Origin: Lunularia cruciata
Taxonomy: Eukaryota > Streptophyta > Marchantiopsida > Lunulariales > Lunulariaceae
Reading direction: 5' to 3'
Length of the DNA: 64,000 nt
NCBI GenBank assembly: GCA_948567375.1
Contig: OX419755.1
Span: 22,646,517 to 22,710,516 of the forward strand
Shown here piece by piece: positions 34,016-43,536 of the stretch (within the stretch, counting starts at the first letter, position 1; each line of letters opens with the position of its first letter). Below the pieces are notes generated by a model. That model made no database searches, was not told where the DNA came from, and saw only the letters and a list, made by a program, of their open reading frames with translations. The translations under genes and the position numbers were made by a program.

Positions 34016-34294
34016 TGGTGTGATCTCACTTTTCAAGTTCAATGTAAAAGACCGAAACCGAGGAGAGAAATAGGAGAATGGAAATTCACATTGGGACACT
34101 TGAATGAGGGAAAACTCCGAATGCCCAGCATGAGCTTTGGCCTTGGTATTTATAGGTATCATACAAGTCCCTTGAAGCTTCTCAAGAAGCTTCCTTGAGC
34201 CGCTTTCTTGGAGTGCAAGCCAAGTTAACTAGGAAGCTTCTCAAGAAGCTTCCTTCTAGAAGCCGCCTACTTGGCGTGCAAGCTAAGCTAGTTA

Positions 34295-34321
34295 GAAGCT
34301 TCTAGAAGCTTCCTTCTAGAA
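34295..34321 (-). promoter_or_regulatory. Heat-shock-element-like array in A1 LTR
   Basis: GAAgcTTCtaGAAgcTTC gives four perfectly spaced alternating GAA/TTC units, followed one base later by TTCtaGAA. This fits nGAAnnTTCnnGAAn, the binding consensus of heat-shock factors. The same array occurs at 39516-39542 in the 5' LTR, where it lies about 140 bp upstream of the TATA box. Function is inferred. Confidence 0.6.
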
Positions 34322-34382
34322 GCTACCTGCTTAGGGCGCAAGTTAACTAGTTAGGAAGCTTCCTAAGAAGCTTCTTAGATGC

Positions 34383-34395
34383 TTCTAGAATATTC
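34383..34395 (-). promoter_or_regulatory. Conserved HSE trimer in A LTR
   Basis: TTCtaGAAtaTTC, a perfect three-unit element. It is kept in both A1 LTRs, in the A3 3' LTR (27178-27190), in the solo LTR at 41772 and in A5, and as TTCtaGAAcaTTC in the A3 5' LTR. Confidence 0.6.
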
Positions 34396-34429
34396 TAGGC
34401 TATTTTGTCTTATTCTCTACTTCGTAAGC

Positions 34430-37400
34430 TCAACTAACTTTGTCACTAAACTCCATATTGTTACATATTCCCCCGCCGCTAGTTGGTGACGTCCTCGTCG
34501 CCAATGAAGCTTCGAATTCCTTGATGGCCATCTGTGCATTCTGGAGGTGAGAAAGAGGTTCCCATGTAGCATCATGAAGGGGATACCCTTTCCAAAGGAC
34601 CTTGTACTCCGTATGTTGGTGACGGCCTCGTTGAATATGGCGACGTGCAAGGATACGGTAAACTTCGTACTCCTCATGATCATTGATAGGGACAGGAAGA
34701 GGGGGAGGTTGGACTCGAGAGGAAAAGGAAGAAGGGTTAGGAACAAAGGGTTTCAACTTGGAAATATGAAAGACAGGATGGATACGCATGTGACAAGGTA
34801 AGGCAAGACGATAAGCAACAGGAGAGATAATGTGGGTGATATCAAAGGGTCCTATCCAATTAGGAGCAAGTTTACGAACTTGGGTATCAAGTGGGAGAGG
34901 GAGGTTACTAGAGGATAGCATGACTTTATCACCAACTTCAAAGGTGAGATCACGACGATGATGGTCTGCATATTGTTTTTGGCGATTCTGAGCAACAAGG
35001 AGGTGAGATTTGGCTTGTTGGAGAGATTGGGATATAGTGGTCAAGAATGTAGAAGTATGAGGAACCTGAGAGGGAGGGGGAGCAAGAAGAGAATCTGGAA
35101 CAAGCGGATCTTGGCCAAAATTGAGAAAGAAGGGAGAAAATCCAGTGCTTGCCTGTTTGGAATTGTTGTAGGCAAATTCTGCAGCTGCAAGACATTCATC
35201 CCAGTTGGTATGGTGGACATTGACAAAGGCCCGCAACATATCCTCCAATGTTTGATTGGCGCGTTCGGTTTGTCCATCAGTTTGAGGATGATAGGCCGTG
35301 GACAAAGCAAGCTTGGTGCTGAGTATCTGGAAGAGTGCTTGCCAAAACTTCCCGGTAAATCGAGGATCACGGTCGGAGATGAGTACACGTGGCATCCCAT
35401 GATGCTTGAAGACATTGTCGAAGTAGATTTGTGCTAAGGTTGGAGCATCCACGGTATCACAGGTTGGTGCCAAGTGGATTTGCTTACTAAGCTTATCCAC
35501 AAACACCACAATTGCCGTGTGTCCTTGTTTTGTCTTTGGCAAGGATGTGATGAGATCCAAGCTCACATGCTCCCAACGAGCGGATGGAATGGCGAGTGGT
35601 TGAAGGAGTCCACTCGGCTTCTGGTTGCTGGCTTTGTTCCATTGGCAACTCTCACATGATCGGACAAAGTCTCGAACATCTCGTGTCATGTTGGGCCACC
35701 ACCATTGGCGTTGGAGGGTGCCCAAGGTCTTGTCCACTCCCATGTGACCAGCTATTGGTAAATCATAGGCTTCTTGAAGGCGCACAAGTCGAAGATCACC
35801 TTTGGTTGGAACATAGATCTGGTCTGCATGGAATAAAAGGCCTTCCTTGAAGGAGAAGGTGTTGTACTCCTTGTCGCGTGCTGTTAGACGACCCTGTACC
35901 ATTTGGAAGAAGGGATCTTGCTGTAGGGCTAACCGAAACTCATTATGAATCTTGGGATCAATTGACACCGTTGTAATTGCTGCCGTGATGAGAGGAAGAG
36001 ACTTCAAATCAGGTCGTCGTGATAGAGCATCAGGGATGACATGGAACCGACCTGGTTTGTACTCAAGTTTGATGTCGAACAATTGGAGTTGCTCTTCCCA
36101 TCGATGATGTCGACTCTTCATGTGCTCTAGGTGTAAGGTCTGCAACAATGGCTTGTGATCAGTTCGCATGATCACTTGTTTTCCCCAAGAGATAATGCCT
36201 CCATACCTTGGTGGCATATACCATTGCAAGTTGTTCCCGATCCCGAGCAGAGTAATTTCTTTCCGCTATATTTAGTCGGCGAGACACAAAGGCAATTGGA
36301 TGTAGTCCATCTGGAAATTCTTGTTGCAACACAGCTCCAATTGCAAAGTTAGAAGCATCAAAATCAACCACACAAGGTAGTTGAGGATCATATGGTTGAA
36401 GAATAGGTCTTGAAGACACCATATGCTTTAACTTCTGGAATGCTTCTTCATGCTTGGTGGTCCACTGGAAGCTCGAGTTCTTTCCCAAGAGGTCAGTCAA
36501 TGGTGCAGCCACGTGAGCATAATAGTGGATGAACCGTCGATAAAAACTGGCCAGTCCATTGAATGCTCGTACTTCTGTAGCATCCTTCGGGGTAGGCCAA
36601 TCAGTAATGGCCTTGATCTTCTCTTCTTCCATCTTGATCCCCTCTGATGAGATCTTATGACCCAAGAAGGTAACCTCCTTCTGCCAAAAAGCACACTTTG
36701 ACTTCTTGCAGTAAAATTTCCACTGTCGTAGTCGTCTTAGGACTTCTCGCACATGATTCACATGTTCTGCCTCTGTCCTGCTATAGATTAAGATATCATC
36801 TAAGAACACCACCACGGACCGATCTAATAGTCCCTCCAACACTCAATGCATCTGATCCATGAAGACTGCTGGAGCATTAGTGAGTCCAAAAGGTAGAACT
36901 CTCCACTCAAAATGTCCATACCTTGTGCGAAAAGCAGTCTTTTGCACGTCCTCTCCTTCAATAGGAATTTGCCAATAGCCGCTACGAAGATCCAGCTTGG
37001 AAAAGTAGCGTGCTCCACTTAGTTGATCAAGCAGGTCATCGATCCGAGGCAAGGGATATGCATTCTTCACGGTTTGCTTATTGAGCCCACGGTAATCAAT
37101 ACAGAAACAAAGTCCTCCATCCTTCTTTGGAACAAATAGTACCGGTGCTTCCCACGGAGAGGTACTATGTCGTATGAAATCCTTCTCCAACAACTCTGTA
37201 AGTGTTGTTCGCAACTCCTCCAACTCATTTGGTGAGAGCCGAAAGATTGGTCTACTCACTGGAGTACTCCCTGGCAATAACTCGATCTTGAAGGGCATAC
37301 CTCGATCGGAGGGTAATCCCTTTGGCAGATCATCCGGAAACACATCTGCAAACTCCTGAACTATCCGATCAACCATTGCTTGATGCGGCCCTTGGCCCTC

Positions 37401-38108
37401 CTCAGATTGTTCTTGTGCAATCGGCTTGATCCACACCGCAAATACAGACTTATTGTCCTCCAAAGCTTGCTCTATGGCTGCTTCATTCACAAACTTCCCT
37501 TCTAGGGACTCATCTCTCTTCCAAGCTTGCTCCATGGTTGCCTTCCTGGCAAAATTCCCATCTTGGGACTCATCTCCCTTCCAGATTCGCTTTATGGCTA
37601 CCTTCTCGACAAACTTCCCATCTTGGGACTGACTATTCGTAGGTGTCTTACTCAGAGGTGCCAGACAACCTAATCGGAAATTCCTACCTTGGTGTTGTAC
37701 TTGAATTTGGTGTCGGGTCCAATCAAATTGAACCTTATGACATTCAAGCCAAGGTAGACCTAGAATGATATCATAATGTAGAGGTGCCACTACGAACCTC
37801 ATACACTCCAAATACTCCTTCCCAATCTTGAAGGTAACAGGATGCAAGGTGCGGAATGCAGAACCCTTTCTACCATCCACCATCATCAAACTACTTCCAA
37901 TCACTGGCCTGATAGGAATACCCAATTCCTTTGCCACTTGCATAGACATGCAATTCTCTGAACTTCCAGAATCAACCAAAATTCTACAACCCCGATTAGA
38001 TATCATACCTTGCAAGTGAAGCAAACTTGCATAGGTCGAGCCTTCAATCCCATTGGAACTAATCAAGCTCCCAGTAGGCGGCTCGAAATCTCCTACTGGG
38101 ATTCCTCG
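34430..38108 (-). pseudogene. A1 pol: protease, RT, RNase H, integrase, chromodomain
   Basis: Pol enters from the -1 frame at 38108. Domains in order: aspartic protease '[11 protein letters not shown]' (about 37935-37970); RT with '[19 protein letters not shown]' and FLDDILIYS (36780-36806); RNase H with '[14 protein letters not shown]' and 'RTDHKPLLQ'; integrase zinc finger (H..H..C..C ending 'CESCQWNKA'); and the DD35E core ('VSLDLI', 'ISDRDPRFTG', '[11 protein letters not shown]'). The C-terminus is a chromodomain ('YEVYRILARRHIQ', 'YKVLWKGYPLHDATWEPLS'). Lesions are TGA at 36845-36843 and one extra base in the A run at 36179-36182. The long frame 36229-34430 is otherwise intact and ends inside the 3' LTR. 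Confidence 0.93.
34466..34481 (-). promoter_or_regulatory. A1 polypurine tract
   Basis: GCGGCGGGGGAATA precedes the 3' LTR on the minus strand. It lies inside the pol reading frame. Confidence 0.8.
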
Positions 38109-38114
38109 TTTCCC
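38070..38114 (-). promoter_or_regulatory. A1 gag/pol -1 frameshift signal
   Basis: On the minus strand: slippery heptamer G GGA AAC in the gag zero frame (38114-38108), 7-nt spacer, then stem CCCAGTAGG (38100-38092), 13-nt loop, CCTACTGGG (38078-38070). The gag stop TAG (38095-38093) lies in the 5' arm. A -1 slip at the heptamer leads straight into the open pol frame. Heptamer, spacer and stem fit the standard -1 recoding layout. Confidence 0.8.
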
Positions 38115-38992
38115 GGATCATTCTGCTCCACAACCTCCACTTGGGCAACTTGTCGAGGTTGTCCATTCTTGAGTGGACATTCAGCAATGCGATGCCCCAA
38201 CTGGCGACAATAAAAGCAACCTCCATTTTGTCATAATCTTTCTCTATCTGCTGTGCCAAGTGGTCTTTGCTAGATAGCATCAATCTCCATTGGTACCGGT
38301 TCTTCTACTCGTGGTACGGGTAGGTTTTGTGTAGGTCGAGGTCGAGACCAAGTTGTTGCAACTAAGGAATCAAAACGCTCAGCCAATTGCATGGCTTCTT
38401 CTACGTTCTGTGGCTCTCGCATGGTCACCTCCAATCTGGTTCGTGACTTCAATCCTCGCACAAATCGATCCAGAACTTCACCTTCTTGGATATCTGGAAT
38501 TTGCATGATGATATTCTGAAATTGTGTGATGTAGCTTCTCACCGAACCAATCTGCCTCAACTCCGCCAATTTATCTCATGCAGCTCGGGTGGCATTTATA
38601 GTCTGAAATCGACCAAGTATTGCATCCTTGAATTCTGCCCATGTCAAAATTGGTGTAACAATTTGTCGTTCAGCTCTTTCTACTCGGAATCGCCACCAAA
38701 GTTTTGCCACGCCATCCAACTGGCTAGAAGCCAAGAGAATTTGTTTCTGCTCGTCTTGAAGATTGGTGGCTTCAAAGTAACGTTCACAGTCAAACACAAA
38801 ATTTTCCACTGTGCCTGGAACATTCTTACCTTCAAACACCTTGGGTTTCGGAAATCAAATGTGATCTTCTCCATCTCGAACTGGCGCTCTGTCTATCTGT
38901 TCTCGTCGTTGCTGGTCTCGTTCATCCAACAATTGAGTAAGATGCTCGATTTGTTGTTGCATTGCAAGGATAACATCCGGTATTGCGGCCAT
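38093..38992 (-). pseudogene. A1 gag (300 codons with four internal stops)
   Basis: The frame opens at 38992 with a short coil ('MAAIPDVILAMQQQIEHLTQ') and runs 900 bases to TAG at 38095-38093 without an indel. Capsid-like segment: 'VFDCERYFEATNLQDEQKQ', 'WWRFRVERAE', 'SVRSYITQFQNII', 'LDRFVRGLKSRTRLEV'. The zinc knuckle 'CFYCRQLGHRIAEC' is near 38210-38170. Internal stops at 38857, 38578, 38272 and 38233 are TGA, TGA, TAG and TGA. Comparison with A2 and A3 suggests they replaced CGA, CGA, CAG and probably CGA or CGG. Gag would form the particle and package RNA. Confidence 0.9.
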
Positions 38993-39025
38993 TGCTACTA
39001 CCCTAATCCACTACCCTCAATTTAT

Positions 39026-39241
39026 CTAGTTGATTAACACATAGATACAACACGTCCACCGTTCTCCATAAGTCACAACTGGAAGTATCAAGGGTTCCTC
39101 TGACACGGTGATCATATGTAGAAAATCCTGCCCAAAGCGTGAGGTGATGAACTGTGTGAAACGATGCTTTGGTAATATCTGGACATGAAAGTCCCAATGG
39201 TTTGGCGGAAGTGGATTTGGTGGTCCATAAATTCCATCCAT
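39026..39241 (-). CDS. A1 leader ORF, 71 aa, upstream of gag
   Basis: An intact frame starts eight bases after the priming site: 'MDGIYGPPNPLPPNHWDFH' at the start, 'FITSRFGQDFLHMI' in the middle, 'EPLILPVVTYGERW' near the end. It ends 33 bases before the gag start. The frame is open although gag and pol are broken, and the same product is recognisable in A2 and A3. It resembles the two leader ORFs of family B (FG followed by an acidic-aromatic pair, S..P.(I/V).P(V/I)V). No known domain is recognised. It could be a small protein or a translated leader that controls gag. Confidence 0.55.
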   Translation of the reverse strand: MDGIYGPPNPLPPNHWDFHVQILPKHRFTQFITSRFGQDFLHMITVSEEPLILPVVTYGERWTCCIYVLIN

Positions 39242-39248
39242 CCCATTC

Positions 39249-39262
39249 CTGCTCTGATACCA
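39249..39262 (-). promoter_or_regulatory. A1 primer-binding site
   Basis: The minus strand reads TGGTATCAGAGCAG one base after the LTR end, the usual plant site complementary to the 3' end of initiator tRNA-Met. Confidence 0.92.
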
Positions 39263-39263
39263 A

Positions 39264-39686
39264 TGTAAAAGACCGAAACCGAGGAGAGAAATAGGAGAAT
39301 GGAAATTCACATTGGGACACTTGAATGAGGGAAAACTCCGAATGCCCAGCATGAGCTTCGGCCTTGGTATTTATAGGTATCATACAAGTCCCTTGAAGCT
39401 TCTCAAGAAGCTTCCTTGAGCCGCTTTCTTGGAGTGCAAGCCAAGTTAACTAGGAAGCTTCTCAAGAAGCTTCCTTCTAGAAGCCGCCTACTTGGCGTGC
39501 AAGCTAAGCTAGTTAGAAGCTTCTAGAAGCTTCCTTCTAGAAGCTACCTGCTTAGAGCACAAGTTAACTAGTTAGGAAGCTTCCTAAGAAGCTTCTTAGA
39601 TGCTTCTAGAATATTCTAGGCTATTTTGTCTTATTCTCTACTTCATAAGCTCAACTAACTTCGTCACTAAACTCCATATTGTTACA
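39264..39686 (-). mobile_element. A1 5' LTR
   Basis: The same length as the 3' LTR with five transitions. It would be the promoter copy. Confidence 0.95.
39368..39375 (-). promoter_or_regulatory. TATA box of A1 5' LTR
   Basis: TATAAATA on the minus strand, 104 bases before the LTR end, with heat-shock-like arrays upstream. Confidence 0.65.
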
Positions 39687-40155
39687 TTGGTGATAAAGTC
39701 ATGTTCTCCTCTAGTAACCTTCCCCTCCTACTTGATGACCAACTTTGTAAAGTCACCCTAATTGGATAGGACTCTTTAATGTCACCCAAATTATCTCTCT
39801 TGTTGCTTATCAACTTGCCTTGCCTTGTCATATGTGCATCCACCTTGTCTTCCATGTTTCCAAGTTAGAACCCTTTATTCCTAATCCATCTTCTATTTCC
39901 TCTTGTGTCCAACTTCCTCCTCCTTCTATCCCTATCTATGATCATAAGGAGTATGAAGTTGATTTTAGACTTGCACATTGCCACATCCAACATAACCGCC
40001 AACAACATACAAAGTACAAGGTCCTTTAGAAGGGTTGTCCCCTTCATGATGCCACTTGGGAGCCTCTTTCTCATCTCTATAATGCACAAATGGCAATCTA
40101 GGAGTTTGAAGCTTCAATGGCAATGAGGACGTCACCAACTAGCGGTGGGGGAATA
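39687..40155 (+). pseudogene. A2 pol, last part (integrase C-terminus and chromodomain)
   Basis: The host reading resumes at 'GDKVMFSSSNLPLLLDDQ' (first bases 'ggtgataaagtcatg') and runs through 'IHLVFHVSKLEPFIPNPSS' to the chromodomain 'YEVDFRLAHCHIQ' and the purine tract 'agcggtgggggaata' at 40141-40155. A TAG stands in the chromodomain where A1 has TGG. Confidence 0.85.
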
Positions 40156-40569
40156 TATAACAATATGGAGTTTAGCAACAAAGTTATTCAAGGCTAACAA
40201 AGTAATCAATAGGCCAAATTAATCTAGAATATCCTAGAAGTATCTAGGAAGCTTCTTGGGAAGCTTCCCACTAGCTTAGCTTGCACCCCAAGTAGATAGT
40301 TTCTAAAAGGAAGCTCCTAGAAGCTTCTAACTAGCTTAGCTTGCATGCTAAGTAGGCGGCTTCAAGAAAGAAGCTTCTTGAGAAGCTTCACGGTTAACTT
40401 GGCTTGCACTCCAAGAAAGCAGCTTAAGGAAGCTTCTGAAGATTCTTATATGCTCCTTATAAGTACAAGAGCCAAATCTCATGCTATCCAATAAAATTTT
40501 TCCCACATTCAAGTGTCTAAATGTGATCTCCCATTCTCTTATTTCTCTCCTTGGTCTTGGTCTTTTATA
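40156..40569 (+). mobile_element. A2 3' LTR
   Basis: It aligns over its whole length with 28480-28893. The ends are TATAACAATATGG and CTTTTATA after mutation of the TG and CA termini. Confidence 0.88.
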
Positions 40570-41771
40570 GTACTCAAGGTCTTGTCTACTTCTATGTGAC
40601 TCGCAATTGGTAATTCATGTGCCTTTTGAAGCCGCAAAAGTTTAAGATCACTCTTTGTTAGAACAAAGATCCTATTCTCATATAATAGAAGGCCCTCATT
40701 AAAGGAAAATGTGTTGTAGTCCGTATTGTGTGCTGCAAGATAAATTTTACCAATTGAAAGAAGGGCCCTTGCTATTAATTAATCTTGAACTTGATGTGAA
40801 CTTTTGAGTCAATCTATATATAGAAATTGCTATTGTTGTGAGAGATTTAGGAAGAGTCTTCAAATCAAGTCATCATGATAATGCATCAAGAACAACATGG
40901 AACTTTCCAAGTTTTTATTCAAGCTTCATGTCAAAAAAATTTCATCAATGATTTCAACTCTTCATGTGATCCAAATGTAAGGTTTCCAACAAGGGTTTGT
41001 AATTGTTTTGCATCATCATTTGTTTCACCAAGAGATAATAGTGTCACACTTTTGTTACATACACCATTGCCAATTTTTCTCAATCTCAAGAAGAATAATT
41101 CATTTTTGCTACATTTAGTCATCAAGATACAAAGGCTATGGGATGCAATCCACATCCAAGAAGGCTTGTTGCAACACAACTCTGATTGCAAAGTTAGAAG
41201 CATCAAAATCAACCAAGCAAGATAGTTTAGAATCATATGGTTGGAAGATGGGTCGTGAAGACACCATATCCTTAAGCTTCTAGAATGCCTCTTCTTGCTT
41301 AAATATTCTATTTGAATCTTGCTATCTTCCCTAAGAGTTTGGTTAGTGGTGTAACCACATGGGCAAAACAATGTATGAATTGTCTATAAAAACTTGCTAG
41401 TATACTAAATCCTAGAACTTCTATTGCATTCTTAGAAGTAGATCAATCTATAATGGCCCTGATTCTCTCCTCTTCCATCTTGATCATATCTATTAAAACC
41501 TTCTCTCCCAAGAAGGTAAGATCTTTTACCAAAAGATGCACTTGGATTTCTTGTACTAAAATTCTATTGGTGTAGTCTTCTCAAGACTTCTCGGACATGA
41601 TTCTTATGTTTTGCCTCTATCTTACTATAAATCAAAATATCATCCAAGAACACTATCACATGTCAATCTTATAGCCCATCTACCACTTGATGCATTTGAT
41701 CCATGAAGACTAATAGAGCATTAGCAAGCCCAAAAGGTAAAAATCTCAATTTGAAATGCCCATACTTTGTA
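40570..41771 (-). pseudogene. A3 pol, middle part (integrase zinc finger to RT)
   Basis: Continues across the A2 insertion from 28474. Minus-strand words include RNase H 'LAWLILMLLTLQSELCCNK'-type frames (41371-40931) and RT positions near 41640 that match the FLDDILIYS region. It is interrupted at 41772 by a solo LTR. Confidence 0.75.
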
Positions 41772-42267
41772 TGTAAAAGATCAAGGAGAGAAATAGGAGA
41801 ATGGAAGATAAGAGTGAAAGATCACATTGGGACTCTTGAATGAAGGAAACTCCAAATGTCTATCATGAGCTTGGGCTTTGGTATTTATAGGGAACATCCA
41901 AGGCTCTTGAGAAGCTTCTCAAGAAGCTTTCTACAAGCCACTTTCTTAGGGTGCAAGTCAAGCTAACTTAAAAGCATCTCAAGAATCTTCCGTCTACAAG
42001 CTGCTTACTTGGCGTGCAAGCTACACTAGTTGGGAAGCTTCACAATCTAGAAAACACCTACTAGGCATGCAAGCTAAGCTAGCTATAGAGCTTCCCAAGA
42101 AGCTTCCTCATAGAAATTGCCACTTGTCATGCATATTACCAAATACATAGAAGATACGAAGTAGCTTCCTAGATGCTTCTAGAATATTCTTATAATTTTT
42201 AGCTAATTTGGCAAAATTCCTACTTTGTTAGTCTTGACTAGCTCATTGATAAACTCCATATTTTACA
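41772..42267 (-). mobile_element. Solo A LTR in A3, with perfect TSD
   Basis: TGTAAAAGATCAAGG ... CTCCATATTTTACA, 496 bp, flanked by TTGTA on both sides (41767-41771 and 42268-42272). It keeps the trimer TTCtaGAAtaTTC. It is longer than the A1 LTR through an extra 'gaagcttc'-rich unit. Confidence 0.9.
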
Positions 42268-43111
42268 TTGTATGAAAGGTAATGTTTGTACATATTCTTT
42301 AGCAATTGGAATTTGCCAATAGCCGCTTCAAAGGATCTTTGAGAACTATCAAGCTCCACTTAATTGATATAATAAGTCATGAATTCAAGATAAGAGATAT
42401 GCATGCTTCATAGGTTATTTATTGAGACTACATTAATTAATATAGAAGCAAAATCCTCCATTCTTCTTTGGTACAAATTTTATTGTTGCTCCCTAGAAAG
42501 ATGTACTATGTTATATATGAAATCCTTATCCAACAACTCAATTAACGTCATTCAAAGCTCTTTTAACTCCTCCCTTGAGAGTCAATAGATTGATCTACTC
42601 ATTGGATTGCTACTTTATAATAGCTTGATCTTGAAGAGCATACTATGATCATAGGGTAATATTTTTGGAAAATCCTTTAAAAATATATTTACAAAATCCT
42701 AAATTATTTGATCAACCACTACTTGATGAGGCTTCTTATCCTCACTAGATTCTTTTTGTGCAACAATTTTAATCCACACTACAGAAATAAGAATATCTTC
42801 TTTGAAAGCTTACGTTTCAATTATTATATTTATAAACTTCTCATCTTGGGACTGATTATTCTTAGGTGTTTTACTTGGAAGTGCCACACAACCTAATCAA
42901 TAATTCTTACATTGGTGTTGTACTTTAATTTATCATTGGACCAATCAAATTGAACCTTATGATGTTCAAGCCATGGAAGATCTAGAATGATATCATAGTA
43001 TAGAATAGCTACTACAAATCTCATACACTCTAAATATTCACTCCAAATCTTGACTACAATAAGATGTGTAATATGGAATGTGAAACTGTTTTTACCATCC
43101 ACTATTGTCAA
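42268..43111 (-). pseudogene. A3 pol, RT N-terminus to protease
   Basis: Aligns in order with A1 36930-37880: RT fingers, linker and protease. Frame 43111-42893 gives 'YLECMRFVV' and 'LDLPWLEHHKVQFDW', as in the A1 protease domain. Many stops. Confidence 0.75.
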
Positions 43112-43536
43112 TGTAACAATATGGAGTTTAACGACGAGTTAGTAGGGCTAACAAAGTAACAATTAAGACCAATCAGCCTAGAATATTTCGGAAGTATCTA
43201 GGAAGCTTCTTGGGAAGCTTCATGGCTAGCTTAGCTTTCAGTTCAAGTAAACAGCTTCTAGAAGGAAGCTTCTAGAAGCTTCTAACTAGCTTAGCTTGCA
43301 TGCCAAGTAGGCAATTTCTAGAAGGAAGCTTCTTGAGAAGTTTCCTAGTTAACTTGGCTTGCACTTTAAGAAAGAGGCTCAAGGAAACTTCTTGAGAAAC
43401 TTCTCAAGGGCCTTGTATGCTACCTATAAATACCAAAACCAAAGCTCATGCTAGGCATTTGGAGTTTTCTCTCATTCTAATGTCCTATTGTGGTCTTCCA
43501 TTCTCCAATTTCTCTCCTTGGTCTTGGTTTTTTACA
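43112..43536 (+). mobile_element. Solo A LTR in A3, plus orientation
   Basis: TGTAACAATATGGAG ... GGTTTTTTACA, 425 bp. Flanks GTCAA and ATCAA agree at four of five bases. It retains the four-unit array GAAgcTTCtaGAAgcTTC at 43265-43282. Confidence 0.9.

Larger units (their letters stand above)
34043..34465 (-). mobile_element. A1 3' LTR
   Basis: On the minus strand it runs TGTAACAATATGGAG ... CGGTCTTTTACA. It carries heat-shock-element-like arrays (34383-34395 and 34295-34321) and a TATA box (34147-34154). The first 36 bases, read on the minus strand, are also the 3' end of the pol reading frame. Confidence 0.95.
34043..39686 (-). mobile_element. Chromovirus A1, nearly complete, youngest of the nest
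   Basis: LTRs 34043-34465 and 39264-39686 are both 423 bp and differ at only five sites, all transitions (about 1.2%). Between them lie priming site, leader ORF, gag, -1 recoding module, pol with all enzymatic domains, chromodomain and purine tract. At least five in-frame stops and one 1-nt insertion inactivate this copy. It interrupts A2 27 bp from the solo B LTR. The target duplication is imperfect (TTCAA and TTGGT). Confidence 0.95.
28480..40569 (+). mobile_element. Chromovirus A2, inserted in A3
   Basis: The LTRs at 28480-28893 and 40156-40569 are both 414 bp, and the GTACT duplication is perfect. The internal region carries a priming site, leader, gag, recoding module and pol. It is interrupted at 33276 by a solo B LTR and at 34043 by A1. 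The last pol part resumes at 39687. Both ends of the 3' LTR have mutated (TG to TA, CA to TA). Frequent stops make it dead. Confidence 0.93.

Noticed and set aside
34958-35437. 159-codon plus-strand frame
   Set aside because: Antisense to well-supported A1 integrase coding sequence.
38486-39037. 183-codon plus-strand frame
   Set aside because: Antisense to A1 gag; no motif of its own.
39003-39383. 126-codon minus-strand frame overlapping the A1 leader
   Set aside because: A different frame from the leader ORF; it runs from the LTR across the priming site and is not kept in A2 or A3.
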